From contig CAWBDV010000011.1 in the NCBI GenBank assembly GCA_963787675.1, positions 1 to 64,000 on the forward strand: a stretch of DNA of 64,000 bases, in the 5' to 3' direction. The notes under the pieces are model-generated. The model worked only from the letters and a program-made list of their open reading frames with translations, was not told the DNA's origin and searched no databases. Shown here piece after piece: positions 18,332 to 27,510 of this stretch. Positions within the stretch are counted from its first letter, which is position 1. Every line of letters begins with the position of its first letter. The stretch comes from JAJPKK01 sp963787675. Lineage in GTDB: Bacteria > Pseudomonadota > Alphaproteobacteria > Rhizobiales > Xanthobacteraceae. The position numbers were made by a program, and so were the translations under genes.

Positions 18332-19111
18332 CTACGGATTGAGGATCGCCCGGTTGTACCAATGGAAGGAGTCCCAGCTCAGCACCTTCTCGGTGCCATC
18401 GAACAGGCCGCCAAGCTTGCCGCCGGTGACCTTGTAGCTGAACTCCTTGACCCGGTCCTTCACCGGCACCGACGCGTTCTTCATGATGTCGAGACCGGAA
18501 TCGACTTTGAAAATCTGATAGGCGCTCGGATTTGCCGGGTTGAAGAACTTCACCTCTTGGGTCGGATTGCGACGCGCAGGGCCGCGCTCGTATTTCACAT
18601 GGGTCTCCATGCGCCCGCCGCTCGGAGCGATGAACTCCCAGCTCTCCTCGCCTTGGGTAACGCCCTTGTCGGTCGAGAACGAGCGCGAAGCCTTGGCGTT
18701 CGCGACTTCGTAATTTCCGAACGGGCCTGGCGCCTCTTTGGCATCGGAGGTAAGGCCACCAATAATCATCTGCCCGGCAATGTTGTTCGTTCCCGTCTGC
18801 TTGACCGGGATCGCGACGTAGACGAGTTGATCGGTCTTTTTCGGGGTATTGTCAGGATTGGTCACGTCGACGCGATCGATGAAGATGAGCCGCAGGTTGG
18901 CATCCTTGGCAGGACCCTGCGTCGCGATGGCCGGCTCCCAGCCGGCGGGAAGCAGTTTCTGCAGCGCGGCGTCATTGACGTGGAAGTCGAGCTGAAACCG
19001 GAATTCCGCGCTGTTTTCCACCAGCGTCTCGGCGCTCGCCTGTTGCGCCATCCCGCCCAAGGCGCCCGCCAGCAACGCGCCGCCCGCGCTCAACGCGATC
19101 ATTCTTCCCAT
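18332..19111 (-). CDS. Secreted protein of unknown function
   Basis: A 259-residue protein with a clear signal peptide (GGALLAGALGGMAQQASA, cleaved after ASA near residue 27). The mature part begins ETLVENSAEFRFQLDFHVND and contains LQKLLPAGWEP, which recalls acetoacetate-decarboxylase-like beta-barrel lipid-binding proteins, but I cannot assign it firmly. It has no cysteines or metal motifs. It diverges from the PQQ dehydrogenase gene across 227 bases, so the two may share a control region. Confidence 0.65.
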   Translation of the reverse strand: MGRMIALSAGGALLAGALGGMAQQASAETLVENSAEFRFQLDFHVNDAALQKLLPAGWEPAIATQGPAKDANLRLIFIDRVDVTNPDNTPKKTDQLVYVAIPVKQTGTNNIAGQMIIGGLTSDAKEAPGPFGNYEVANAKASRSFSTDKGVTQGEESWEFIAPSGGRMETHVKYERGPARRNPTQEVKFFNPANPSAYQIFKVDSGLDIMKNASVPVKDRVKEFSYKVTGGKLGGLFDGTEKVLSWDSFHWYNRAILNP

Positions 19112-19338
19112 GAGTGTCTCCCGTCTTGGCTTGTCCGCGCTCGCGGATTAAGGCCGCGACACTAGCACGAAAGAGAGCGCCGACACCGCATCCTCTGGCG
19201 CCATCCGACTTTTCACCGAACCGCAAGCTTTTTGCATGGTAAATGGGCGAAAACCCACTCGTATCTCGCATTCATCTGCACTAGCTTTCGCGCGGCCGTG
19301 GCCGATGTTATCGGCCGCGCAACGGACGGAGGAGTGGG

Positions 19339-21062
19339 GTGAAAAAGCAATTCAACCTTTGCGTTTCCCGTGCGGCATTGACGCTCGGGTGTGCCGCCCT
19401 CGGCGCGATTGCAATGACGAGCACGGCAACGGCGGCTGAAGTCACGTTCGAGCGCCTCGCCAATCCCGAGCCCGGCAACTGGCTGATGAACCACCATGAC
19501 TACGGGTCGCACCGCTACTCGTCGCTCGACGTCATCAACAAGGCGAACGTCAAGAACCTGAGGCTCGCCTTCGCCGTGCCGCTCGGCGGCACCAGCGGCA
19601 ACGAGTACAACGAAGCGACGCCGCTGGTCGAAGACGGCTTCATGTACATGACCGACGTCTGGAGCGTCGTCTACAAGATCGACGTCCGCTCCGGCACGGC
19701 CGGACGGCGTCGTCTGGAAGATGGATCCCGGGCACGCAAGAAGGCCGATCGCAACCGCGGCGTCGCGCTGTGGGGCAATCTTGTGATTTCGGTGACCGGC
19801 CTCGACGGGCGCGTGATCGCAACCGACAAGGAAACCGGCAAGATCGTCTGGGACAAGAACCTGCTCGACCAGCCCGAATCTCGAACTCACAGCGGCGCCG
19901 CTGGCGCTCAAGGACTGCCATCGTCGTCGGCGCGTCGGGCGGCGACAACGGCGTGCGCGACTGGATCGCCTCGCTCGATCCGAAGACCGGCGACACCCAG
20001 TGGAAGACCTTCGTGATCCCGGCGCCGGGCGAGCCCGGCAGCGAGACCTGGAAGGACAAGAACAACGCCTGGCAGACCGGCGGCGGCGCCTTCTACGTCA
20101 CCGGCTCCTACGACCCGGCGACCAATCTCACCTATTGGGGAACGGGCAATCCGGTGCCGCGCTACGATTCCGGCTATCGTCCCGGCGACAATCTCTATAC
20201 CAACTCGACCGTCGCCTTCGGGGTCAAGGACGGCAAGATCCAGTGGCATTTCCAGCACACCGCGAACGACATTCACGACTACGACACTTCGGGCTCGCAG
20301 ATCATCATCGACGGCAAGGTCAACGGCGAGGACCGCAAGCTCGTGGTGCACGCCGACCGCAATGGCTTCAACTACACCTTCGACCGCCTCAACGGCCAGT
20401 TCCTCAAGGCGGTGCAGTACGCGATGAAGCTCAACTGGACGAAGGGCCTCGACCCCAAGACCGGCAAGCCCGTCGACTACGATCCCGGCAAGGACGTCCA
20501 GACCTACAACCACGATTGGCCGTCGCCGACGGCGAAGATCATGAACTCATGTCCGGACGTGCACGGCGGCACCAATTTCTGGCCGCCGTCGTACTCCGAC
20601 AAGAGCAAGCTCCTCTATATCGGGGCAAGCGAAGGCTGCGCCGACATCACGCCAGATCCGACCGCCCACGTGCGCGGCAAGTTCGGCGGCGGCGGCTACG
20701 TCAACGATGCCCGCATCGTCGGCAGCCTCACCGTCGTCGATCCGCTCACCGCCGAGATCAAAACGCGCCGCGAACTGCCCTACCCTGATCTTTCCGGCGT
20801 GCTCACGACCGGCGGCGGTATCGTCGTGACCGCGATGCTCGACGGCACCATCCTCGCCTTCGACGATCAGACCCTCGACAAGCTCTGGGAAATCAACGTC
20901 GGCACCGGCTTCGTCGCACCGCCCATGACCTACGCGGTCAACGGCAAGCAATATATCGCCATCGCCTCCGGCATCGGTCCGGTCGGCAAAGCGAAGATCG
21001 CCCGCTCGCCGGAACTCAAGACCCAAGGCAACGCGACCATGCTGTTCGTGTTCGGACTATGA
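19339..21062 (+). pseudogene. PQQ-dependent alcohol dehydrogenase, reading frame broken by several single-base insertions
   Basis: A periplasmic quinoprotein of the methanol/ethanol dehydrogenase family: signal peptide ending STATAA, then an eight-bladed propeller with repeats such as GRVIATDKETGKIVWDKN, VRDWIASLDPKTGDTQWK and FAFDDQTLDKLWEINVG-like segments. It uses PQQ and normally passes electrons to cytochrome c. The frame slips between about 19700 and 19920: family sequence VVWKMDP appears in frame 2, GTQE in frame 3, ADRNRGVALWGN in frame 1, LELTAAPLALKD in frame 2 and IVVGASGGDNG in frame 3. Removing one base near 19708, 19730, 19743, 19879 and 19916 restores a 572-residue protein. This is probably sequence error rather than decay. 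Confidence 0.8.
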
Positions 21063-21087
21063 GGTAGGAACGAAACAACGGCTGCGT

Positions 21088-22143
21088 ATGCTGATACCTG
21101 TGGTCATTGGTATTGCTACCCCGCCGGGGATGACAGCCGCCAACGGCTATTTCAGCGCAGCCTCGGCCCTGGGCTACGATCGCGACGAAGGTCTCGAGTT
21201 CAAGATCTTCTACGGCGAGGAGCCCGGGGCGACAGCGCGCGCACTGTGCAACGGCGCGTGCGACATTGCCTCGCTCAACACGACCGTCGGACTGCTTGGG
21301 CGCGAGAGCGGACTGCCGATGGTCGCGGTCTACGGCAAGGCGCGCCGTACTCACCGCTGGTTCGCCGTCATCGAGCAAAGCCCTATCCGCTCACTCAGCG
21401 ATCTCCGGGGTAAGAAGATCGCGTGCGACTTCGATCACCTGCGATCGCTCGCGGAAGCAGCACTCGCCGAGGAAGGCGTGTTGGCTGGCTCGTTCGAATG
21501 GGTGCCATGGCGCGGCTCGGGAATGGAGACGCGCGCGATGATAGGGCCGCTGCGCGAGGGGGCCATCGACGCGGTATTCCTGATCGATTGGAACCATGGC
21601 GATTTCATCGCCGAGGGACTGGAAATGCGCCGCTTGCCGTCGCAAGCGCTCGACCGGATCAGGCTGTCCTCCTGCCTGTGGACCTCGGAGAGCTATTTGC
21701 GAGCGCACCGCGACGCGATTGCCGGCATCGGACGGGCGATGGCAAAGGTGACGACCTACGCGTTGGAAAATCCCGAGGCCGCTGTCCGGCTGATGTGGCA
21801 CCAGGAGCCGCAGACACGGCCGTCGGTTGAGAACGAGGCTCGCATTCTGAGACGGGACCTCGAAATCATGAAAGCCAGGCTCGATTCATTTGCTCCCGAT
21901 CCCGGCGAGAAGGCGTGGCGCTGGGGCTCAATCGAGCGGAACGAGATCGCGGTCTGGGAAGAGTTCCTGATCAATTGCGGCGCAATGCATCGGCGCCTCG
22001 ATCTCGCTTCCGTTTTCACTTCGGAGTTCATCGACCGGTTCAACGCGTTTGACGCCGATGCGGTCCGGGCGCAAGCGCGCGCGTTCCAAGCCCATGCGTC
22101 GGACGATGACGGCCGCGCGACAACTCGGGAACCCGGCAGATGA
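21088..22143 (+). CDS. THI5/NMT1-like (SsuA-type) substrate-binding protein without signal peptide, copy 1
   Basis: A 351-residue periplasmic-binding-protein-fold protein starting directly in the first strand (MLIPVVIGIATPPGMTAANG), with no signal peptide. Landmarks are GYDRDEGLEFKIFYGEEPGAT, SPIRSLSDLRGKKIACDF and FEWVPWRGSGME. Relatives bind pyrimidines, sulfonates or similar ligands for ABC transporters, while THI5-type proteins are enzymes of thiamine precursor synthesis. Without a signal it should stay in the cytoplasm as written. It begins 25 bases after the PQQ dehydrogenase and overlaps the next gene by four bases. Confidence 0.75.
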   Translation: MLIPVVIGIATPPGMTAANGYFSAASALGYDRDEGLEFKIFYGEEPGATARALCNGACDIASLNTTVGLLGRESGLPMVAVYGKARRTHRWFAVIEQSPIRSLSDLRGKKIACDFDHLRSLAEAALAEEGVLAGSFEWVPWRGSGMETRAMIGPLREGAIDAVFLIDWNHGDFIAEGLEMRRLPSQALDRIRLSSCLWTSESYLRAHRDAIAGIGRAMAKVTTYALENPEAAVRLMWHQEPQTRPSVENEARILRRDLEIMKARLDSFAPDPGEKAWRWGSIERNEIAVWEEFLINCGAMHRRLDLASVFTSEFIDRFNAFDADAVRAQARAFQAHASDDDGRATTREPGR

Positions 22144-23165
22144 CCAGACAGAAGTTCACGATTGGGCTCGCCATCCCCGACCGCATGGGGGCGGCTTACG
22201 GATATCTCGCCCCGATTGTCGCGATGGGCTACGACCGCGAGGAAGGTCTCGATCTCGCGATCTTCTACGGCGGGGAGCCGGGTGCCACGGCGCAGAGCCT
22301 TTGTTCCGGGGCGTGCGATATCGCATTCCTCAATACGATCGTTGGTTTCATGGGACGAGCCGAAGGCCTCCCGATGGTGGCGATCGGCAGCAAAGCCCGG
22401 CGCGCCCACCGCTACTTTGCCGTCTTGCCGAATAGCCCGATCCGCTCGTTGCACGACCTCACAGGCAAACGCATCGCGTGTGACTTTCCCCACCTTCACC
22501 CGCTTGCTGAAGCAGCGCTCGCGGAAGAGGGCGTGGAGCGGCAGAACTTCGAATGGGTCCCCTGGCGCGGCTCAGGAATGGAGGTCGCGGGCATGGTCGC
22601 GCCGCTGCGTAACGGGGAGGTCGAGGCCGCATTCATCATGGACTGGAGCGACGGAGATTTTACGGCGAGCGGCCTTCCTCTCAGACATCTGCGCTCGAAG
22701 CTTCTCGAAACGATCAAGGTCTCCTCCTGCTATTGGACGACCGAGACGCGCTTCGCTGCCGATCCGGAATTGCTGGCGCGCGGGCTACGCGCCATACAGA
22801 AGAGCCTCATCTTCTCGTTTGCCAATCCCGAGGCGGCTTTGCGGCTGATGTGGCAGGTCTTTCCGGAAGCAAAGCCGCCAGCCAATTCATCCGGCGTCGC
22901 GATACGAAGGCAGCTCGAAATCCTCAAGGCTTGCCTCGAACCCATGCGCATCGACCATGACGATCCGGACCCGCGTTGGTGCGCCATCTCGGCGGACCAG
23001 ATGAAGGCTTGGCAGGAGTTTCTCCGCCGCTCCGGCACTTTGGGCACCGAGATTTTTGATGTGGAGCGCTGCTATTCGACGGCCCTCGTCGACCAGGCAA
23101 ACGCATTCGACGCCGCCTCAATCCGCGCCGCCGCCGCGTCGAGCGGAACTGCACTGCATCCCTGA
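22140..23165 (+). CDS. THI5/NMT1-like substrate-binding protein without signal peptide, copy 2
   Basis: A 341-residue paralog of the preceding gene, sharing long identical stretches (FEWVPWRGSGME, AEAALAEEGV, GACDI, GLPMVA). It also starts in the first beta strand (KFTIGLAIPDRMGAAYGYLA), with no signal peptide. The ATGA overlap with copy 1 points to translational coupling, and the pair looks like a tandem duplication that has since diverged. No dedicated permease or ATPase adjoins them; the next transporter genes belong to the polar amino acid type. Confidence 0.75.
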   Translation: MTRQKFTIGLAIPDRMGAAYGYLAPIVAMGYDREEGLDLAIFYGGEPGATAQSLCSGACDIAFLNTIVGFMGRAEGLPMVAIGSKARRAHRYFAVLPNSPIRSLHDLTGKRIACDFPHLHPLAEAALAEEGVERQNFEWVPWRGSGMEVAGMVAPLRNGEVEAAFIMDWSDGDFTASGLPLRHLRSKLLETIKVSSCYWTTETRFAADPELLARGLRAIQKSLIFSFANPEAALRLMWQVFPEAKPPANSSGVAIRRQLEILKACLEPMRIDHDDPDPRWCAISADQMKAWQEFLRRSGTLGTEIFDVERCYSTALVDQANAFDAASIRAAAASSGTALHP

Positions 23166-23325
23166 TCTCCAGCGAGCCGCGCGGGATGTCCGAGAGCGAA
23201 CCCGCGTTCGCATGCGCTCCGCCAAAGGCTGCTGACTCCAATGTCGACTGCCGATACCATGCCTCGCCGGAGCAAGCTCAATGCCGTGCCCTGAAAAGGC
23301 AAAGTCGATGATGGAGAGCACGACG

Positions 23326-24114
23326 ATGCGAAACAAGGCTTTAGTGATCGGCGCGCTCGGTGCCCTTGTCGCGTTGAGCATCGCACCACCGGCTCGGGCA
23401 GCGGATGACAATCTCCTCAAGACCATCAAGGACCGCGGCGTGATGCGCGTCTGCAGCGTCGATTACACGCCGTGGAACATCAAAAATCCTGCCACCAACC
23501 AGTGGGAAGGGATCAACATCGATATCGTCAATCTTGTCGCGGGCGCACTGAAGGTGAAGCCCGAATACGTGGATGCCACATGGGGAACCGTCGTTCCCAA
23601 CATCACGACAGGAAAATGTGACTTCGCGGCTGCGGGCTTTTACATCGTTCCCGCGCGTGCCGAGATCATCACCTTCACGCGGCCCATTGCGGCCGACGGC
23701 ATTTCACTGTTCGTCGCGGCAAACTCGCCGCTCAAGACGATCGCGGATCTCGACAAGCCGGGAAAAACCGTGGTCGTCCGGTCGGGCGGGTTTGAAGAGA
23801 CCGTGGCGAAGGCACTGCTCAAGCAAGCTACGGTCAAGACCCTGACGGCGGATCAAGCCGGGATCATCCTGCTTGAGATCGCTTCCGGCCGCGCCGACGC
23901 GGGCGCCGGCGGGTATTACGGCAATCTCTCCTTCATGAAGGCTAATCCGAACATCAAGGCAAAGCTCTTGTCTGACGAGTTGCTTGCCAAGACGTCGATT
24001 GCCTATGCGGTGCCGCCGCGCGAATACTTCTTCCGCGACTGGCTCAACGCGGTCTTCCTGAGCCTCGAAGAGAACGGGAAGCTCAAGGAGATTCTCGACA
24101 AATGGAGCAAATAG
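23326..24114 (+). CDS. Polar amino acid ABC transporter, periplasmic binding protein (SBP family 3)
   Basis: A 262-residue binding protein: signal peptide MRNKALVIGALGALVALSIA with cleavage after ARA, then the family 3 fold (LLKTIKDRGVMRVCSVDYTPWN, GINIDIVNLVAGAL, ERTFDVG-like hinge strands, RDWLNAVFLSLEENGKLKEI). It should capture an amino acid or related small solute for the two permeases and ATPase that follow. I chose ATG 23326, because GGAG lies nine bases upstream and it places the signal at residue 1; in-frame ATGs at 23281, 23308 and 23311 exist. Its end overlaps the permease start by 13 bases. Confidence 0.88.
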   Translation: MRNKALVIGALGALVALSIAPPARAADDNLLKTIKDRGVMRVCSVDYTPWNIKNPATNQWEGINIDIVNLVAGALKVKPEYVDATWGTVVPNITTGKCDFAAAGFYIVPARAEIITFTRPIAADGISLFVAANSPLKTIADLDKPGKTVVVRSGGFEETVAKALLKQATVKTLTADQAGIILLEIASGRADAGAGGYYGNLSFMKANPNIKAKLLSDELLAKTSIAYAVPPREYFFRDWLNAVFLSLEENGKLKEILDKWSK

Positions 24115-24944
24115 GGGACAACCGCTCCAACACATCATCAGTGAAACTGCGGCCTACCAACCACGACAACGCGCTGCTGTCTCGTTCCGCCTCCGATCTC
24201 CTGATCCACTGGATTGTTCCAACCGGCGCCGCCCTCGTCATCGTGGGGTGGCTCGCCGCGCAGGTGAACTGGTCGTTCGTCGAAGGCCTCGATTTTTCGG
24301 TGGTCTACACCTATCGGATCGCCCTCCTCCAGGGTCTTCTCACCACGATCCTCATTACGTCGCTCTCGCTGTTGCTCGGCTTGGCTCTCGGCTTTGCATT
24401 TGCCTGCCTCGCCTACGTGCCGTTCGCGCCGCTACGGTGGCTCATCGCTGCCTACATTGAGGTCCTGCGTGATGTGCCGCTGGTGGTGGCGCTCTTTTGG
24501 ATTCATTTCGCCCTGCCGGTAGTCACCGGAATCTCGACATCGGCGTTCGAAAGCGGATTTATCGCGATGGCGCTCCAATCGAGCGCCTACCTCGCCGACG
24601 TGGCGCGCGCAGGGATCCAGGCGATCCCCAAGGGCCAGTGGGATGCCGCGGACGCGCTCGGCCTGTCGCGAACCCGGAAGTGGCTTGATGTCGTGTTGCC
24701 GCAGGCGCTCAAGATCATCATTCCGCCGCTTGCCAATATTGCGCTCGGCTACTTCAAGGCAAGCTCGGTCCTCGCCCTGCTCTCGATCGGTGAGTTGACG
24801 GGCGTCGCGACCCGCATCAGCAATTACACGTTCAAGCCGATCGAAATCTTCACCACGATCGCGATCATCTATCTCGTGCTGGGGTATCTCTTGAGCTCAA
24901 TGACCTTCCGGCTGGAAAAGGTCTTTCGGACGACGCAGGGCTAA
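24102..24944 (+). CDS. Polar amino acid ABC transporter, permease 1
   Basis: A 280-residue inner-membrane permease of the HisM/GlnP type. About five transmembrane segments follow a 35-residue N-terminal extension; the ATPase-contact EAA loop is visible as QWDAADALGLSRTRKWLDVVLPQALK, and RDVPLVVALFWIHFALP is typical of the family. It overlaps the binding-protein gene by 13 bases and precedes the second permease by two bases. Confidence 0.9.
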   Translation: MEQIGDNRSNTSSVKLRPTNHDNALLSRSASDLLIHWIVPTGAALVIVGWLAAQVNWSFVEGLDFSVVYTYRIALLQGLLTTILITSLSLLLGLALGFAFACLAYVPFAPLRWLIAAYIEVLRDVPLVVALFWIHFALPVVTGISTSAFESGFIAMALQSSAYLADVARAGIQAIPKGQWDAADALGLSRTRKWLDVVLPQALKIIIPPLANIALGYFKASSVLALLSIGELTGVATRISNYTFKPIEIFTTIAIIYLVLGYLLSSMTFRLEKVFRTTQG

Positions 24945-24946
24945 AG

Positions 24947-25609
24947 ATGTCGTTCGACACCTCGTTGCTTTGGCAGAACCTTCCCGTGCTGGCGAGCGGC
25001 GTATGGATGACGCTCGCCCTTGTCATCGTTTCGCTTGCGATTGGCCTCGTCATCGGGCTCATCATTTGTGCTGGCATGCTGCTCGGCCGCGGGATCGCGT
25101 ACTATATGAGCGCCGGCTACGTCGCGCTCTTTCGTGCCCTGCCGGAGCCGGTCATCATTTTCTGGCTCTATTATTGTGCGCCTCTCATCCTGAACACCAA
25201 GCTTTCGGCGTTCGAGGCGGGAACGATCGCTCTCGCTATCCCGACGGGCGCGTACCTCGCCGAGATCTTCCGCGCCGGCGTCGAAGCGGTGCCGCGCGGG
25301 CAGTTTGAGGCGGCGCGGGCGGTCGGCCTCTCGCCTATTTCCGTCGTGTGGGACGTTGTCGCGCCGCAGGCCTTGCGCATGATGATCCCGCCCATGCTCG
25401 GCATCACGACAATTCTGATCAAGAATTCTGCACTCGTATCCGCCATCGGCGTCGGGGAGCTGTTCTATCAAGCAATGGTCCTCGGCGGCCAGACGCTTCG
25501 CTACTTCGAGTTCCTGACCGCCATCGCGATCATGTACTTCGCACTGATTTTGCCGCTGAGCCTGCTGGTTCAACACCAAGAACGCCGCCTGTTGGGAAAG
25601 GTCTGGTGA
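24947..25609 (+). CDS. Polar amino acid ABC transporter, permease 2
   Basis: A 220-residue partner permease with about five transmembrane segments. The EAA loop reads FEAARAVGLSPISVVWDVVAPQALR, and FRALPEPVIIFWLYY matches the family pattern. Two different permeases make the usual heterodimer. The stop TGA (25607-25609) overlaps the GTG start of the ATPase gene. Confidence 0.9.
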   Translation: MSFDTSLLWQNLPVLASGVWMTLALVIVSLAIGLVIGLIICAGMLLGRGIAYYMSAGYVALFRALPEPVIIFWLYYCAPLILNTKLSAFEAGTIALAIPTGAYLAEIFRAGVEAVPRGQFEAARAVGLSPISVVWDVVAPQALRMMIPPMLGITTILIKNSALVSAIGVGELFYQAMVLGGQTLRYFEFLTAIAIMYFALILPLSLLVQHQERRLLGKVW

Positions 25610-26376
25610 GCGGACAAACGGACAGCCCCGCTCCGAACGCAAGTTCGGAGCCCATGATCGCCTGCGAAGGGGTGCGCAAGTCATTTGGCGCCTTCGAGGC
25701 GTTGCGCGGCGTCGACCTCGCGGTGGCGCGTGGCGAGGTGCTTTGCGTCATCGGGCCTTCTGGCGGCGGCAAATCGACGTTCCTGCGCACCATCAACGCG
25801 CTTGAACAGATCGACGCGGGTCGCATTCGGATCGACGACATCGAACTTCCGGCCCACCGGCGCGAAATTCTGAAACTGCGACGCAAAGTCGGCATGGTCT
25901 TTCAGAGCTTCAACCTGTTTCCGCACATGACGGTGCGCCGGAACGTTGCGCTCGGCCCCGTGCGGGCACGAGGACTCTCCTGGCAGGAGGCATATGCGCG
26001 CGCCGAACGCCTGCTCGCGCGCGTCAACATCTTTGACCAGATCGACAAGTACCCGAACCAGCTCTCGGGCGGCCAACAGCAGCGCGTGGCGATTGCGCGC
26101 GCGCTCGCGATGGAGCCGGAGGTGCTGCTGTTCGACGAGCCGACGTCCTCCCTCGACCCCGAGATGGTGCAGGAGGTGCTGCAAGTCATCCGCGAGTTGG
26201 CGCACACCGGCATCACGATGCTTGTCGCAACCCACGAGATGGGTTTTGCGCGCGAGGTCGCGGACCATGTCGCCTTCATGGCCGACGGCAAGCTTATTCA
26301 CCTCGCGCCGCCGAACGAATTCTTTGATCGGCCGTCCGATCCCCGTCTGAATGCGTTTCTCTCAAAGGTGCTTTGA
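25606..26376 (+). CDS. Polar amino acid ABC transporter, ATPase
   Basis: A 256-residue ATPase driving the upstream permeases. Walker A GPSGGGKST, Q-loop MVFQSFNLFPHMT, signature LSGGQQQR, Walker B VLLFDEPTS and switch histidine ATHEMGFAREVAD are all intact. I chose the GTG at 25606, which overlaps the permease stop as GTGA; an ATG at 25654 would still keep the whole domain. The reading frame stays open further upstream, but only as antisense-like sequence over the permease gene. Confidence 0.93.
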   Translation: MSGQTDSPAPNASSEPMIACEGVRKSFGAFEALRGVDLAVARGEVLCVIGPSGGGKSTFLRTINALEQIDAGRIRIDDIELPAHRREILKLRRKVGMVFQSFNLFPHMTVRRNVALGPVRARGLSWQEAYARAERLLARVNIFDQIDKYPNQLSGGQQQRVAIARALAMEPEVLLFDEPTSSLDPEMVQEVLQVIRELAHTGITMLVATHEMGFAREVADHVAFMADGKLIHLAPPNEFFDRPSDPRLNAFLSKVL

Positions 26377-26449
26377 CGCGGCTGTTCACGGACGATAGAG
26401 ACTTCTTGACTGACCCATTTGCCTTGAGATTTACGCCGTGTGCGGACCG

Positions 26450-26941
26450 ATGAAACGTTGCGCCAGACTTGCGGCCCTGACGCTGACTTTGATCGCGATG
26501 AGGGAAGTGAGGGCAGCGGAAGCAGATGATTTCGCGTTCGGGCGACGGCTCTTTCTCGACAAGGCGCAGTGCTCGTTCTGCCATGGCTGGGCCGGAGACG
26601 GCGCCGGCGAACCGCAGTCGAGCGGCGCGGCCGCAAACTTGCGCGCTTCGCCGCTGAAGCGGGATCAGCTGATCGAGGTGATCGGCTGCGGCGTGCCCGG
26701 CAAGGCGATGCCGCATTTCGACGAGGATGCCTACACCGACAAGCGCTGCTATGGCGTGACCGCGGCCGAGCTTGGTCGCGACACCCCGTCGCTGCCGCCC
26801 GGCGCCACCTTAAGCCGACGCGAGATCGAGGCGGTTGCCGATTATCTCCTCGCCAAAGTGATCGGACGCGGACCCATCACGCGCGGGGAATGCGAAGAGG
26901 CCTATGGTGACGGCGCCCGCGCCTGCGCCGACTATCCGTAA
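26450..26941 (+). CDS. Small periplasmic cytochrome c
   Basis: A 163-residue class I cytochrome: signal peptide ending VRA, then one heme-binding CSFCHGWAGDG at about residues 42-52, with a likely axial methionine in GKAMPHFDEDAY. Extra cysteines (VIGCGVPG, DKRCYGVT, GECEEA, ARACADY) may form disulfides. It could take electrons from the PQQ dehydrogenase about 5 kb upstream, but that pairing is only suggested by location. A GTG at 26438 is an alternative start. Confidence 0.82.
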   Translation: MKRCARLAALTLTLIAMREVRAAEADDFAFGRRLFLDKAQCSFCHGWAGDGAGEPQSSGAAANLRASPLKRDQLIEVIGCGVPGKAMPHFDEDAYTDKRCYGVTAAELGRDTPSLPPGATLSRREIEAVADYLLAKVIGRGPITRGECEEAYGDGARACADYP

Positions 26942-27006
26942 AAATGAAATGCAGCGCGGTCGGGCGCAACGAAAGCCGCCGACGACCGCGCCAGAGAGGA
27001 GATGTG

Positions 27007-27405
27007 ATGCCCAAGACGCAAGTCACTTCGTCGAAGATCCGCCAGCCAAGCGGCCACTTCTCGCAGGCAACCGTAATCGAAGCACGGGGACGCCTCGTTT
27101 TCATCTCCGGCATGACCGCGCGCCGCCCTGACGGCGCGATCGCCGGCATCGGCGATATCGAGGCGCAGACACGCCAAGTCTGCGAAAACATCAAGGCCGC
27201 CGTCGAAGCGGCCGGCGGCACCATGGACGACATCTGCCGTGTCGATGTGTTCGTGCGCAACATCGAGCAGTTCGACCAGATTCACAAAGTGCGCCGCGAG
27301 TATTTCAAGGCGCCGGCTCCGGCATCGACCATGGTCGAAGTCACCAAGCTCGCTTCGCCGGACTACTTGATCGAGATCAATGCCATCGCCGTCCTCGGCG
27401 ATTGA
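27007..27405 (+). CDS. RidA/YjgF/YER057c/UK114-family protein
   Basis: A 132-residue member of the Rid family, which forms trimers with active sites between subunits. Family segments are VFISGMTARRPDG, NIKAAVEAAGG and EINAIAVLGD. Canonical RidA hydrolyses enamine/imine intermediates using an arginine in a PAR(S/T) motif; here that position reads PASTMVEV, with serine, so it likely belongs to a Rid subgroup with another role, often tied to catabolic operons. AGAGGAG lies just upstream of the start. Confidence 0.87.
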   Translation: MPKTQVTSSKIRQPSGHFSQATVIEARGRLVFISGMTARRPDGAIAGIGDIEAQTRQVCENIKAAVEAAGGTMDDICRVDVFVRNIEQFDQIHKVRREYFKAPAPASTMVEVTKLASPDYLIEINAIAVLGD

Positions 27406-27510
27406 CGATGCATACGCCCCGGATTGCAGTCGGGTGCCGTGCCGGCCTAATCTCGCCTTCGAACCAAGAAAAATGATCGGCCGCTGCCGATCGATCATAC
27501 GGAGACCGGA

